DNA from: G965215045 sp965215045
Lineage (GTDB): Bacteria; Pseudomonadota; Gammaproteobacteria; JABABF01
NCBI GenBank assembly: GCA_965215045.1
Contig: OZ244031.1
Coordinates: 1,860,001 to 1,924,000, forward strand
DNA: 64,000 nucleotides
Direction: 5' to 3'
The notes beneath the pieces were generated by a model that saw only the letters and a program-made list of their open reading frames with translations, made no database searches and was not told where the DNA came from. This document shows positions 34,547 to 42,118 of this stretch, in pieces (the first letter of the stretch is position 1; each line of letters opens with the position of its first letter). Both the position numbers and the translations under genes were made by a program.

Positions 34547-35964
34547 GTTTGGTCTCCCTTCATGCTTCCCCCTGGTATCGTACGCCCCGATGAGACAGGT
34601 TTTCCAAATGCCAGGCCGACCCGGATGGCCTGTTCTATCACCCGCCGATCTTCGCCCAGTTGTTCCGGGGGAATCTCGAGCAGATCTTCATATCTTTGCC
34701 TGAGTCGTCTTTCATGCTTCATCCGGGTGCGTTCAGAGCCGATCACGTAACCGTGTACCACCTTACGCCAGCCATTGTGCAGGCCCTTGAAATGACAAAA
34801 GAACAACCTTTTATCGATCCGTTTTTTCCCCGCATATAAATAAGGGGGCGTCTCGAGGCGATGGTTTTTTTCACAGGCGATGCGATGGAGCTCTCTCCAG
34901 TAATGGGCCCGCTTGCGGAAGCGTCTTCTTTTCCAGGCGGATTTCAATTTCTGAATACCCCGGGCTGGAACATACGCCCTGTGTGCTATGCATGTTGCAA
35001 CCTTTGAGGGCCGGAAAATATATTTCTGGAAAGTATTCTGCGGGTAGTATTTCTCCCGGTAACGCCTGCTGTAATGAAAGAAGCGCGGTTGGGATTTCTC
35101 CCTGGCATGACTTCCCGGAAACAGGAAAGATCCCAGGTACAGGACCGCCCGGGATGCGATGCTCGGTTGTGCCAGGTATTCCGTCAATTTTCGCCGATCA
35201 TCCAGGTACAAGTATTCATCGATGTCCAGGTTCAAGGCCCATTCAACACTATGGCCAAAGTAAAGACGGAAATGGTTTAAGACGCCGTCCTGGCAAAATT
35301 TGTTCACGGGATGAGTGACTGGACCATAAATAAACGGCCAGCGTACCAGGATAATTTCCGGTGCCCGCCCCAGTGTGGCGAGGTTTTCACCGAGCCTGGA
35401 AAAATACCGGCTCCCATTGTCGTAGAGCACGATCCTTTGCACCTCGTGTACCCGGTGATGCCAGGTGCACCAGTCCTTGAGCCATTGAATGGGATTGTCT
35501 TTCTGCAGGGTAACCAGGCCCAGGGATTTGCCTGGCAGTGCGGTGGGAGCCCGGGATATTCTGCAGCTTGAGGAAATTTCAAATTCACGAAAGCGGAACT
35601 GCAAATCCAACTGCGGCCGTTCTGTTTTGCATTGGAAAGGGAGCTTGATAAACAACAGGCAGGGCGTTGTCTGCTGCAAGTGATCAATTTCCGTGTTTTC
35701 CACTCGAAACTCCAGTTTCTCACCTTCACAACAGATCTGCTCCGGCGGTCCCAGGTTCAAAAACGGCGGGCCGATACACGCCAGTTCATCGCCTTGCAGC
35801 AGGAACATGTCATAGAACAGCGTGCGGGCATCGAATTGAGTGTGAACGGCCGTATCCCCGGGCTCTTCACGGGTGCCCCAATTTGTCAACGGCCGCCGCC
35901 GGATGCCGGCATTTTCAGGGATGTATAGGGGCTGGGGATGATAGACCCTGAGTTTTGTGCTCAC
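34543..35964 (-). CDS. Family 92-type (DUF23-like) glycosyltransferase
   Basis: 473 residues. The GT-A core is in the middle: LKDWCTWHHRVHEVQRIVLY followed by DNGS, then the metal-binding NLDIDEYLYLDD at about residue 250, and a C-terminal basic region with CHFKGLHNGWRK. This matches the GT92/DUF23 and GT2-like group that builds surface glycans. The start is a GTG (MSTKLRVYHPQPLYIPENAG); no strong ribosome site is seen. First gene of a four-gene operon with the three GT-C copies, so it may extend the same glycan inside the cell before export or work on a separate step. Confidence 0.75.
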   Translation of the reverse strand: MSTKLRVYHPQPLYIPENAGIRRRPLTNWGTREEPGDTAVHTQFDARTLFYDMFLLQGDELACIGPPFLNLGPPEQICCEGEKLEFRVENTEIDHLQQTTPCLLFIKLPFQCKTERPQLDLQFRFREFEISSSCRISRAPTALPGKSLGLVTLQKDNPIQWLKDWCTWHHRVHEVQRIVLYDNGSRYFSRLGENLATLGRAPEIILVRWPFIYGPVTHPVNKFCQDGVLNHFRLYFGHSVEWALNLDIDEYLYLDDRRKLTEYLAQPSIASRAVLYLGSFLFPGSHAREKSQPRFFHYSRRYREKYYPQNTFQKYIFRPSKVATCIAHRAYVPARGIQKLKSAWKRRRFRKRAHYWRELHRIACEKNHRLETPPYLYAGKKRIDKRLFFCHFKGLHNGWRKVVHGYVIGSERTRMKHERRLRQRYEDLLEIPPEQLGEDRRVIEQAIRVGLAFGKPVSSGRTIPGGSMKGDQT

Positions 35965-35987
35965 GGTGCCGGTGCGGGAAATTACAA

Positions 35988-35993
35988 ATTATA
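35988..35993 (-). promoter_or_regulatory. -10-like TATAAT upstream of the surface-glycan operon
   Basis: On the minus strand TATAAT within an AT-rich patch lies 23 bp before the GTG of the GT92-like gene. No -35 of quality is present at 16-18 bp. It would give a leader of under 20 bases. Confidence 0.35.
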
Positions 35994-36050
35994 TATTCCC
36001 GGCAGCAGTCTTCCGCCGGGCCTGGATGTACTGCGGCCCGGCAGGTATCC

Positions 36051-36178
36051 TGTATCCGGGTGGGGGGCGCACCGGTAGTGCCGCTCGCCGCATCCGCCCG
36101 CTCCCCTGTATCCGGGTGGGGGGTGCACCGGTAGCACCGCTCGCCGCATCCAGCCGCTCCCCCGTATCCGGGCGGGCG
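36051..36178. repeat. 56-bp direct repeat, two copies and a partial third
   Basis: Units starting TGTATCCGGGTGGGGGG at 36051 and 36107 and a partial at 36163, differing at a few bases (for example GTAGTGCC against GTAGCACC). They include CACCGGTAG and CCGCTCGCCGCATCC. Located between the surface-glycan operon and the origin-like region; no coding frame. Confidence 0.85.
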
Positions 36179-36198
36179 GGGACGGGCGAGGAGAAGAG

Positions 36199-36378
36199 TT
36201 GTGCACAAATTCTGTGGATAAATCTGTGGACAATTTGGAGTGCGGCCTGTTTTGACAAGCGTTTGCAGCCGGCAGGCATCGCTGCACAAAAAATATAAAA
36301 ATTATATTTTTTATATGCTATATCAAATGGATGAATACATAAACTTCAGAATTTCATAGAATAATTTCGCCTAACTGA
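36199..36378. other. Candidate replication origin: DnaA-box-like cluster next to a very AT-rich stretch
   Basis: Three 9-mers in one orientation: TGTGCACAA (36200), TGTGGATAA (36213, perfect to TGTGNAWAA) and TGTGGACAA (36225), spaced 13 and 12 bp. A fourth related TGTGCACAT is at 36405. Bases 36288-36378 are strongly AT-rich, including an 11-bp inverted repeat AAAAAATATAA / TTATATTTTTT (36288-36312), as expected for an unwinding element. Genes left of here are mainly on minus and genes right of here mainly on plus. dnaA, dnaN and mnmG are not nearby, so this remains a hypothesis. Confidence 0.45.
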
Positions 36379-36496
36379 TTATCCCGGGAGAGCGGTTTTA
36401 CGGGTGTGCACATTTCCTTGCTGGTCCTTGCCGGTGCCGGGCTTCGGGCAGCTGCGGCCGGCCCTCTTAGGCGGGCGGCGGACTCAAGCTTTTGCC

Positions 36497-37249
36497 TCAG
36501 CCGAAGACCGCGTATCCGCCGTCGACAATCAGGGTCTGCCCGGTGATGTAGGAGGCGGCCGGACTGCTGAGAAACAGTACCGCATCGGCAATTTCCCGCG
36601 GCTCGGCGACGCGCTTCATCGGCGTGCGTTCCAGGTAGGGTGCCAGCAGCTCGCCGCTTTCAATCATTGCCGCCGTCATATTGGAGGGCGTGAGCCCCGC
36701 GGCCACCGCGTTGGCCCGAATACCGTGCTTGGCCCAGGCGATCGCCAGGGTCTTGGTCAGCTGCGCCAGTCCCGCCTTGGAGGCACCGTAGCCGGGGATC
36801 ATCTCCAGGCCGAAAAAGGAGGTCAGCGAAGCGATGCCGATAACGCTTGCACCGCCCGGGATTGTGCTTTTTTCCAAGACCTCGCGCAGCAGGGTGGAGA
36901 GTTGGAAGACGGCCCCCAGGTTGATGCGCAGGGATTCTTCGAACACCTGCCAATCGTATTCATCGCCGCCACCGGGGAAGGCCCCGCCGGCGTTGTTCAC
37001 CAGGATATCCAGGGCTTCGATGTTGCGGGCCAGTTCCGTGGTCGCCTCCCGGTCGCGCACGTCCAGGCAGTGGTAGCGGAAGGCGGACAGATCGTGTTCG
37101 TATTCCTGGGGCCGGGCCCGCGTGCCGGTGATGATGACCTCGGCACCGGCAGCGGCGTAGGCTTCTGCGATCGCATTGCCGATGCCGTTGCTGCCGCCGG
37201 TCACCAGCACCTGGCAGCCGCTGTAGTCGAAATGCACGGCGGTGCTCAT
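36497..37249 (-). CDS. SDR-family oxidoreductase
   Basis: Classical short-chain dehydrogenase of 250 residues: cofactor motif VTGGSNGIGNAIAEAYAAAG, LVNNAGGAFPG, catalytic Ser in IGIASLTS and Tyr-x3-Lys in YGASKAGLAQLTK, and the C-terminal SSPAASYITGQTLIVDGGY. The residue pattern after the Gly motif (TGTRARP) suggests NADP use. It overlaps the enoyl-CoA hydratase gene by ATGA. Probably a hydroxyacyl or alcohol dehydrogenase in the same catabolic route; the substrate is unknown. Confidence 0.88.
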   Translation of the reverse strand: MSTAVHFDYSGCQVLVTGGSNGIGNAIAEAYAAAGAEVIITGTRARPQEYEHDLSAFRYHCLDVRDREATTELARNIEALDILVNNAGGAFPGGGDEYDWQVFEESLRINLGAVFQLSTLLREVLEKSTIPGGASVIGIASLTSFFGLEMIPGYGASKAGLAQLTKTLAIAWAKHGIRANAVAAGLTPSNMTAAMIESGELLAPYLERTPMKRVAEPREIADAVLFLSSPAASYITGQTLIVDGGYAVFG

Positions 37250-38001
37250 TTCTTGAACCCGGAACGCACCTGTTCGGCGCGTGCGGCGGCGGCCTGCGGC
37301 GAGGTGTAGAGTTCCAGGGTGAAGCCCTGTTCGAAACGATAACTTTTCTTGATGTCCACGCCCTCGGTCACGTTCATGGACTCCTTGGCCAGACGGATGG
37401 CGTCCGCTTCATTGGCGCAGATTTTTTGCGCGATCGCGCGCGCCGCAGGCCACAGCTCGGCACTGGGGGTCACGGCCTCGATGCCACCGTAGCGTGCGCA
37501 TTCGGCGGCACTGATCGCATCCCCGGTGTACATCATGATGCGGGCTTTCATCTGCCCGACCATGCGCACCAGGTGTGTCGCCCCGCCCAGGGCACCCACC
37601 TTGACCTCCGGCAGGGAGAAGGTGGCACCCTCCGAGGCGAAAATCGCATCGGAGGCGCCGGCAATGCCGATACCGCCGCCAATGCAGTAACCATCCACCA
37701 CGGAGAACACCGGCAGCGGGCAGTCATACACCGCGGCGAAGACACGGTACCAGCCGGCGTTGCAGGCACCGATCAGGTTGGGGTCGGCATTGAGTTCCTT
37801 GACATCGGCACCGACACAGAAGCCTTTGCCCTGATGTCCCAGCAGGATGATGCGCAGCTCCTGATGGTGCTGCGGCAGTTCTTCCAGGGTCGCCGCCAGT
37901 TCGTTGACCTGGGCGATGTTGAGCGCATTGACCTTGTTGTAGGCCATGCGCAGTTCGGCGATGCCGGCATCGATCTCAATTTCCAGGCCCATTTCTGTCA
38001 A
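37246..38001 (-). CDS. Enoyl-CoA hydratase/isomerase family protein
   Basis: 251 residues with the crotonase fold. The oxyanion-hole segments are GKGFCVGADVKELNAD and DGYCIGGGIGIAGASD, followed by SLPEVKVGALGGATHLVRMV. Hydration of enoyl-CoA is likely but other crotonase reactions cannot be excluded. An internal ATG three codons in (37992) is an alternative start. Upstream of the SDR in a two-gene operon, divergent from a zinc alcohol dehydrogenase with a palindrome between them, pointing to a small inducible catabolic locus. Confidence 0.88.
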   Translation of the reverse strand: MTEMGLEIEIDAGIAELRMAYNKVNALNIAQVNELAATLEELPQHHQELRIILLGHQGKGFCVGADVKELNADPNLIGACNAGWYRVFAAVYDCPLPVFSVVDGYCIGGGIGIAGASDAIFASEGATFSLPEVKVGALGGATHLVRMVGQMKARIMMYTGDAISAAECARYGGIEAVTPSAELWPAARAIAQKICANEADAIRLAKESMNVTEGVDIKKSYRFEQGFTLELYTSPQAAAARAEQVRSGFKK

Positions 38002-38044
38002 CTCTCCGGCGGGATGCGGTATTGCAGATTGACTGCAATGTGTT

Positions 38045-38059
38045 TACCATTGAATGGTA
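38045..38059. promoter_or_regulatory. Palindromic operator candidate between divergent catabolic genes
   Basis: TACCATT-G-AATGGTA is a perfect 7-bp inverted repeat around one base in the 171-bp region between the minus-strand hydratase/SDR pair and the plus-strand alcohol dehydrogenase. Size and symmetry fit a dimeric repressor site. No regulator gene is adjacent. Confidence 0.5.
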
Positions 38060-38172
38060 CACTATTTTTATCTGCAGCAAGACAGGCTTATGCGCCGGGA
38101 TTGCAGCTGGGGCGGTTCCCGGGGGAGCCGCATGCTTTGGTCTTGGCGCGCCTGAGTGAGGGGGGCGGATTC

Positions 38173-39213
38173 ATGCCTGCGACAATGCATCTGGTCAACT
38201 TGTACGATCGCGATGATTTCCGGGTCGACGAGGTCCCGGTGCCGGAAATCGCGGCCGGTGACGTGCTGGTGCAGGTCAAGGCTTGCGGCATCTGCGGCAG
38301 CGACCTGGGATATGTCGCCGACGGCGGAATGGGCGGTGCGTCCGCTACCCCGATGCCCCTGGGACATGAATTGTCTGGCGTGATCAGTGCCATCGGCGAC
38401 CAGGTGCACGGTATGCAAGAGGGCATGCGCGTGGTGGTGAACCCGATGTCGGGCGACAACAACATCGGCAATGGCGGGGCGGAAGGCGGTTTCGCCAATT
38501 ACCTGCGGGTGCGCAACGTCGCCACGAAGGCGGCCGATGCACTGGTGCCGCTGCCCGACTCCATTCCCTTTGAAATCGGTGCCCTGGTCGAACCCCTGGC
38601 GGTGGCGACGCATGCCGTCAACCAGGCGCAGGCGGGGGAGGGCACGCAGGCCGCGGTATTCGGCGTCGGCCCGATCGGCCTGGGAACCGTGGCGGTGATG
38701 AAAGCGCGCGGCGTGCGGCACATAGTGGCGATAGACATCTCGGACACGCGCCTGAAACTGGCCGCGGAAATGGGCGCAGACCTCTGCCTGCACGCAGAGC
38801 GGGATGCTGTTTTTGAAGCCTTGGGCGAGGTGCACGGTACAGCGGACCTGTACGGGGCACCGACCGTGCAGACCGGGGTATTTATTCTCGCCACGGGTTC
38901 GGAGACCGTGCTGCAGGACGTGCTGCGAAGTGCCGGCGTCAATGCCCGCGTGGTCATCGTCGGTCTGTACAAGAAACCGGTGGCGGTGGACTTCCTGGGC
39001 CTGTTGATGCGGGAGTTGCACATCGTCGGGGCGATGGGGTATCCGCGCGCAGAGTTCCTGGAGGTGATCCGTATGCTGGACCAGGGTGAGCTCGATGTGC
39101 GGGCGATGATCAGCAGCCGTTTTGCACTGGAGGATTTTGCCGCGGCTTTCGCCACCGCCCGGGATGCCGAACACGGCGGCAAGGTGTTGGTCGACATGGA
39201 ACTCGGCGGGTAA
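38173..39213 (+). CDS. Zinc-dependent alcohol dehydrogenase (MDR family)
   Basis: 346 residues. Catalytic zinc Cys and the following segment in KACGICGSDLGYV, the second ligand GHELSGVI, and the NAD motif AAVFGVGPIGLGTVAVMKA. The usual four-cysteine structural zinc loop is absent; that region reads VNPMSGDNNIGNGGAEGGFA. It resembles 2,3-butanediol / threonine / cyclic alcohol dehydrogenases of the tetrameric MDR group. The ATG at 38173 has GAGGGGGG just upstream. It faces away from the hydratase-SDR pair and leads directly into pssA, two bases after its stop. Confidence 0.87.
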   Translation: MPATMHLVNLYDRDDFRVDEVPVPEIAAGDVLVQVKACGICGSDLGYVADGGMGGASATPMPLGHELSGVISAIGDQVHGMQEGMRVVVNPMSGDNNIGNGGAEGGFANYLRVRNVATKAADALVPLPDSIPFEIGALVEPLAVATHAVNQAQAGEGTQAAVFGVGPIGLGTVAVMKARGVRHIVAIDISDTRLKLAAEMGADLCLHAERDAVFEALGEVHGTADLYGAPTVQTGVFILATGSETVLQDVLRSAGVNARVVIVGLYKKPVAVDFLGLLMRELHIVGAMGYPRAEFLEVIRMLDQGELDVRAMISSRFALEDFAAAFATARDAEHGGKVLVDMELGG

Positions 39214-39215
39214 AA

Positions 39216-40097
39216 ATGCCGACGAGCAAAGAATCGATCAAGGAAGCCGGGGTTCTGCAGGACACCGCAGCGTCGGCAGAGCGTCCCCTGCCCGCTGACG
39301 CCGAGAGCAGCGTGTTGCCCGGTTTGCGGGAGCACGTGGAGGTCGAGCACCGGGGCAATCGCCGCATTCTGCACCGCGGGGTTTACCTGCTGCCGAACCT
39401 GTTCACTTCCGGGGCACTGTTCGCCGGTTTCTACGCCATGGTACAGGGTCTGCAGGGCAATTTCGCCCAGGCGGGCCTGGCGGTCTTTGCCGCCGCCCTG
39501 CTCGACGGCCTGGACGGGCGCATCGCCCGCCTGATCAATGCCCAGAGTGATTTTGGCCGCCAGTATGACAGCCTCTCAGACGTCATTTCCTTTGGCCTGG
39601 CCCCGGGGCTCCTGATGTATATATGGAGCCTGTCGGCCCTGGGCGGACTGGGGCAGGCCGCGGCCTTTGTTTACATCGCCTGTGCGGCCCTGCGGCTGGC
39701 GCGTTTTAACATTCAACAGTCCGTTGACAGTCCTCATTTCAGCGGTCTGGCCAGCCCCATTGCGGCGGTGCTGGTGAGTTCGGCCTGCTGGACGGGCAGT
39801 GGCTCGGCGTTTTTCGCCGAATGGGAACTCCTGGGAGGCTGGCTGTCAGCCCTGCTGATTGTCACGGTGGGTCTGCTGATGCTGGCGGATATTCCTTATC
39901 GCAGTTTCAAGGAGCTCGATTTTCGCGGCCGGGTACCTTTCGTCTACATCGTGGCCATCGTCCTCATTTTCGTGGTCATCGCCATCGACCCGCCGAAGAT
40001 GCTGCTGGCCATTTCCGCGCTGTACGCCTGTTCCGGTCCGGCCCTACTGCTCTGGAAACGTTTCGGGGACCGCATCAGCACCTTAAGAATGCGTTGA
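39216..40097 (+). CDS. pssA: CDP-diacylglycerol--serine O-phosphatidyltransferase
   Basis: Makes phosphatidylserine, precursor of phosphatidylethanolamine. The CDP-alcohol phosphotransferase motif D-G-x2-A-R-x8-G-x3-D-x3-D is complete in DGRIARLINAQSDFGRQYDS followed by LSD. About eight membrane segments, 293 residues, with a longer hydrophilic N-terminus (first 50 residues). This is the type II, membrane-integral enzyme, not the E. coli PssA type. It overlaps msrP by one base. Confidence 0.94.
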   Translation: MPTSKESIKEAGVLQDTAASAERPLPADAESSVLPGLREHVEVEHRGNRRILHRGVYLLPNLFTSGALFAGFYAMVQGLQGNFAQAGLAVFAAALLDGLDGRIARLINAQSDFGRQYDSLSDVISFGLAPGLLMYIWSLSALGGLGQAAAFVYIACAALRLARFNIQQSVDSPHFSGLASPIAAVLVSSACWTGSGSAFFAEWELLGGWLSALLIVTVGLLMLADIPYRSFKELDFRGRVPFVYIVAIVLIFVVIAIDPPKMLLAISALYACSGPALLLWKRFGDRISTLRMR

Positions 40098-41089
40098 TGT
40101 TCCTGATCCGAAAACGGCGGCCCTGGGCCCTGCCCGCATGGGAGATTACGCCGGAGTCGGTCTACCTGTCCCGGCGCCGCTTTCTCCAGGCGACGGGCCT
40201 GGGTGCGCTGGCACTGCCGGCGCATGGTGCACTGGGGCAGGAGTCCGCCCCGGTGCCGACGCTGCAATACCGCCCTGCCGCAAAAACCGACCGGGTGCGG
40301 GGTTTTTATACCGAAGAGACGCTGACGCCTTTTTACGACGCCACGCATTACAACAACTTTTATGAATTCGGCCTGGGCAAGCGCGACCCCTCCCGGTATG
40401 CCGGAAATTTTCATGTCCGGCCATGGTCGGTCAAGATTACCGGGGAGGTGGAACGCCCCGGGGAATACATCCTGGAAGACATCCTGGCCCCCCAGGCACT
40501 GGAGGAGCGGATTTATCGCTTGCGTTGCGTGGAAGCCTGGTCGATGGTGATCCCCTGGGTGGGGTTTCCCCTGGCCGCCCTGCTCAAGCATTTTGGCGTC
40601 CGCTCCCAAGCGCGTTACGTGGGTTTTACCACGCTCTATGACCCGGAGGCCATGCCCGGTCAACGCGCCCGCTTCGGCTCCCTGCGCTGGCCTTACGTGG
40701 AGGGACTGCGCATCGACGAGGCCATGCATCCCCTGAGTTTTATTGCCGTCGGCATGTATGGCAGGTCCCTGCCCGGGCAGAACGGTGCGCCTCTGCGCCT
40801 GGTGGTGCCGTGGAAATATGGTTTCAAAAGTATCAAGTCGATCGTGGAAATCCGCCTGCTGCGTCGCCGTCCCCCGACTTCCTGGAATATCGCGACGCCG
40901 CGGGAATACGGTTTTTATGCCAACGTCAACCCCGAGGTTTCTCATCCGCGCTGGAGCCAGGCCTGGGAGCGCCGCCTGCCGAGTGGCAGCCTGTTCCGCA
41001 GCAATCGCATTCGCACCCGGCTGTTTAACGGCTACGCCGAACAAGTGGCCCATCTCTACAAGGGCATGGACTTGCGGCGCAATTACTGA
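40097..41089 (+). CDS. msrP: Protein-methionine-sulfoxide reductase catalytic subunit MsrP
   Basis: Periplasmic molybdopterin enzyme that repairs oxidised methionine in envelope proteins. A twin-arginine signal is visible (SRRRFLQATGLGALALPAHG, residues 25-44), and the molybdenum-ligating Cys is in YRLRCVEAWSMVIPW. 330 residues from the ATG at 40097, which overlaps the pssA stop (TGATG). Also NNFYEFGLGKRDP and VVPWKYGFKSIKSI, typical of the YedY family. Works with MsrQ, encoded 11 bp downstream. Confidence 0.96.
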   Translation: MFLIRKRRPWALPAWEITPESVYLSRRRFLQATGLGALALPAHGALGQESAPVPTLQYRPAAKTDRVRGFYTEETLTPFYDATHYNNFYEFGLGKRDPSRYAGNFHVRPWSVKITGEVERPGEYILEDILAPQALEERIYRLRCVEAWSMVIPWVGFPLAALLKHFGVRSQARYVGFTTLYDPEAMPGQRARFGSLRWPYVEGLRIDEAMHPLSFIAVGMYGRSLPGQNGAPLRLVVPWKYGFKSIKSIVEIRLLRRRPPTSWNIATPREYGFYANVNPEVSHPRWSQAWERRLPSGSLFRSNRIRTRLFNGYAEQVAHLYKGMDLRRNY

Positions 41090-41100
41090 AGACCCCGGGT

Positions 41101-41775
41101 ATGAAGGAGCGGGACAGCGGGGGAGGCCGGGGTGCCGCCGGCAGTCGGTGGCCGAGCCAGGGCGGCAGTGGCGGGCAGGACAGCGGGAGACACTGGGGCC
41201 AACCCCTGCTCTGCCTGTTGTGCCTGCTGCCCCTGGCTTGGTTTTTTCAGCAGGCGGCCCAACTGGGCCTGGGTCCGGACCCGGGACGCGAAGTCGCCCT
41301 GTTCACCGGCCGCTGGACCCTGCGTTTTTTGCTGCTGACCCTTGCGGTGCGTCCCCTGCAGACATTTTTTCCGCGTTACAGGATCTTGCGCTACCGGCGC
41401 ACCCTGGGGCTGTTTACGCTGGGTTACGCCAGCGTGCATTTGCTGGCGTGGTTCGGGTTGTTGCTCAACTTTGAGCTCATGGAATTCGCCCCCGAAGTGA
41501 TGCGGAATCCTTATGTCCTGGTCGGGATGAGTGCCTGGTTGCTGTTACTGCCCCTGGGTCTGACCTCCACCCGTGCGGCGATGCGGCGCCTGGGTCGCCG
41601 CTGGCGCCTGTTGCATCGCCTGGTTTACCTGGTTGCAATCCTGGCGATCATTCACTTCCTGTGGTTGTCCAAGGATATCAGCCGGCCGCTGTTTTATGCC
41701 CTGCTGCTGGGGCTGTTGTTTGGCGTGCGGATTTTCTTCCGCTTCCAGGGACGCTTTGCGGGGCGACGCTCCTGA
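41101..41775 (+). CDS. msrQ: Heme-binding membrane subunit MsrQ
   Basis: Ferric-reductase-like six-helix membrane protein that passes quinol electrons to MsrP. 224 residues; TGRWTLRFLLLTLAVRPLQT, RRTLGLFTLGYASVHLLAW with a heme His, and HRLVYLVAILAIIHFLW with further His. The Gly/Ser-rich first 30 residues are not conserved, so a later start is possible. Pairs with msrP as usual. Confidence 0.93.
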   Translation: MKERDSGGGRGAAGSRWPSQGGSGGQDSGRHWGQPLLCLLCLLPLAWFFQQAAQLGLGPDPGREVALFTGRWTLRFLLLTLAVRPLQTFFPRYRILRYRRTLGLFTLGYASVHLLAWFGLLLNFELMEFAPEVMRNPYVLVGMSAWLLLLPLGLTSTRAAMRRLGRRWRLLHRLVYLVAILAIIHFLWLSKDISRPLFYALLLGLLFGVRIFFRFQGRFAGRRS

Positions 41776-41892
41776 ATGCCGGCACCCGGCAAGGGGTGCT
41801 GCGCTCCCGGGAGTGGCACCGCCGGGCGGGGTGCCGATGTGCCAGGGGGCCGGGCTCTTGTCAGTTGTCTTGCATTCCGGCCGGTGCGCCGC

Positions 41893-41920
41893 TTGACAAA
41901 AGGCGCAGATGCCCTATTAT
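41893..41920 (+). promoter_or_regulatory. Near-consensus sigma-70 promoter for leuL-leuA
   Basis: TTGACA (41893-41898), a 16-bp spacer, and TATTAT (41915-41920). Transcription would begin near 41927, about 38 bp before the leader peptide ATG and 190 bp before leuA. Confidence 0.75.
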
Positions 41921-41964
41921 GAATTTGCACATGCACGAATTCTCTCGTGTGATGCCTACCGAAC

Positions 41965-42036
41965 ATGTTCGACACACAATTTTCTTCTTCCCTCCTTTCC
42001 GGCGCCATTCTGCTGCGCCTGCTCCTGCCCCGCTGA
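41965..42036 (+). CDS. leuL: leuA leader peptide (leucine-rich)
   Basis: A 23-codon frame ATG to TGA upstream of leuA. It contains seven Leu and one Ile codon, grouped at the end as Ile-Leu-Leu-Arg-Leu-Leu-Leu-Pro-Arg-stop. This is the layout of amino-acid biosynthetic leader peptides, where ribosome pausing at scarce Leu-tRNA controls downstream folding. No strong Shine-Dalgarno is seen. It lies between a strong promoter and a set of alternative stems in front of leuA. A second overlapping frame with Phe codons has no such link to leucine. Confidence 0.7.
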   Translation: MFDTQFSSSLLSGAILLRLLLPR

Positions 42037-42106
42037 GGGCAGACCGTATACAAATTCCATCTCTTTTTACAATCTCCGGTGATTGGGCAGCCCTCCCTGC
42101 GAGGGC
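42025..42106 (+). promoter_or_regulatory. Alternative RNA stems of the leuA attenuator, one masking the ribosome site
   Basis: Segment 1 CTGCCC (42025-42030, the last Leu and Pro codons) can pair with segment 2 GGGCAG (42037-42042). Segment 2, as GAGGGC (42035-42040), can instead pair with segment 3 GCCCTC (42090-42095). Segment 3 can also pair with segment 4 GAGGGC (42101-42106), which covers the purine-rich ribosome site of leuA (ATG at 42119). No T-run follows stem 3:4, so control would be of translation rather than termination. The pairings are by eye. Confidence 0.5.
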
Positions 42107-42118
42107 GGGACATTGAAC

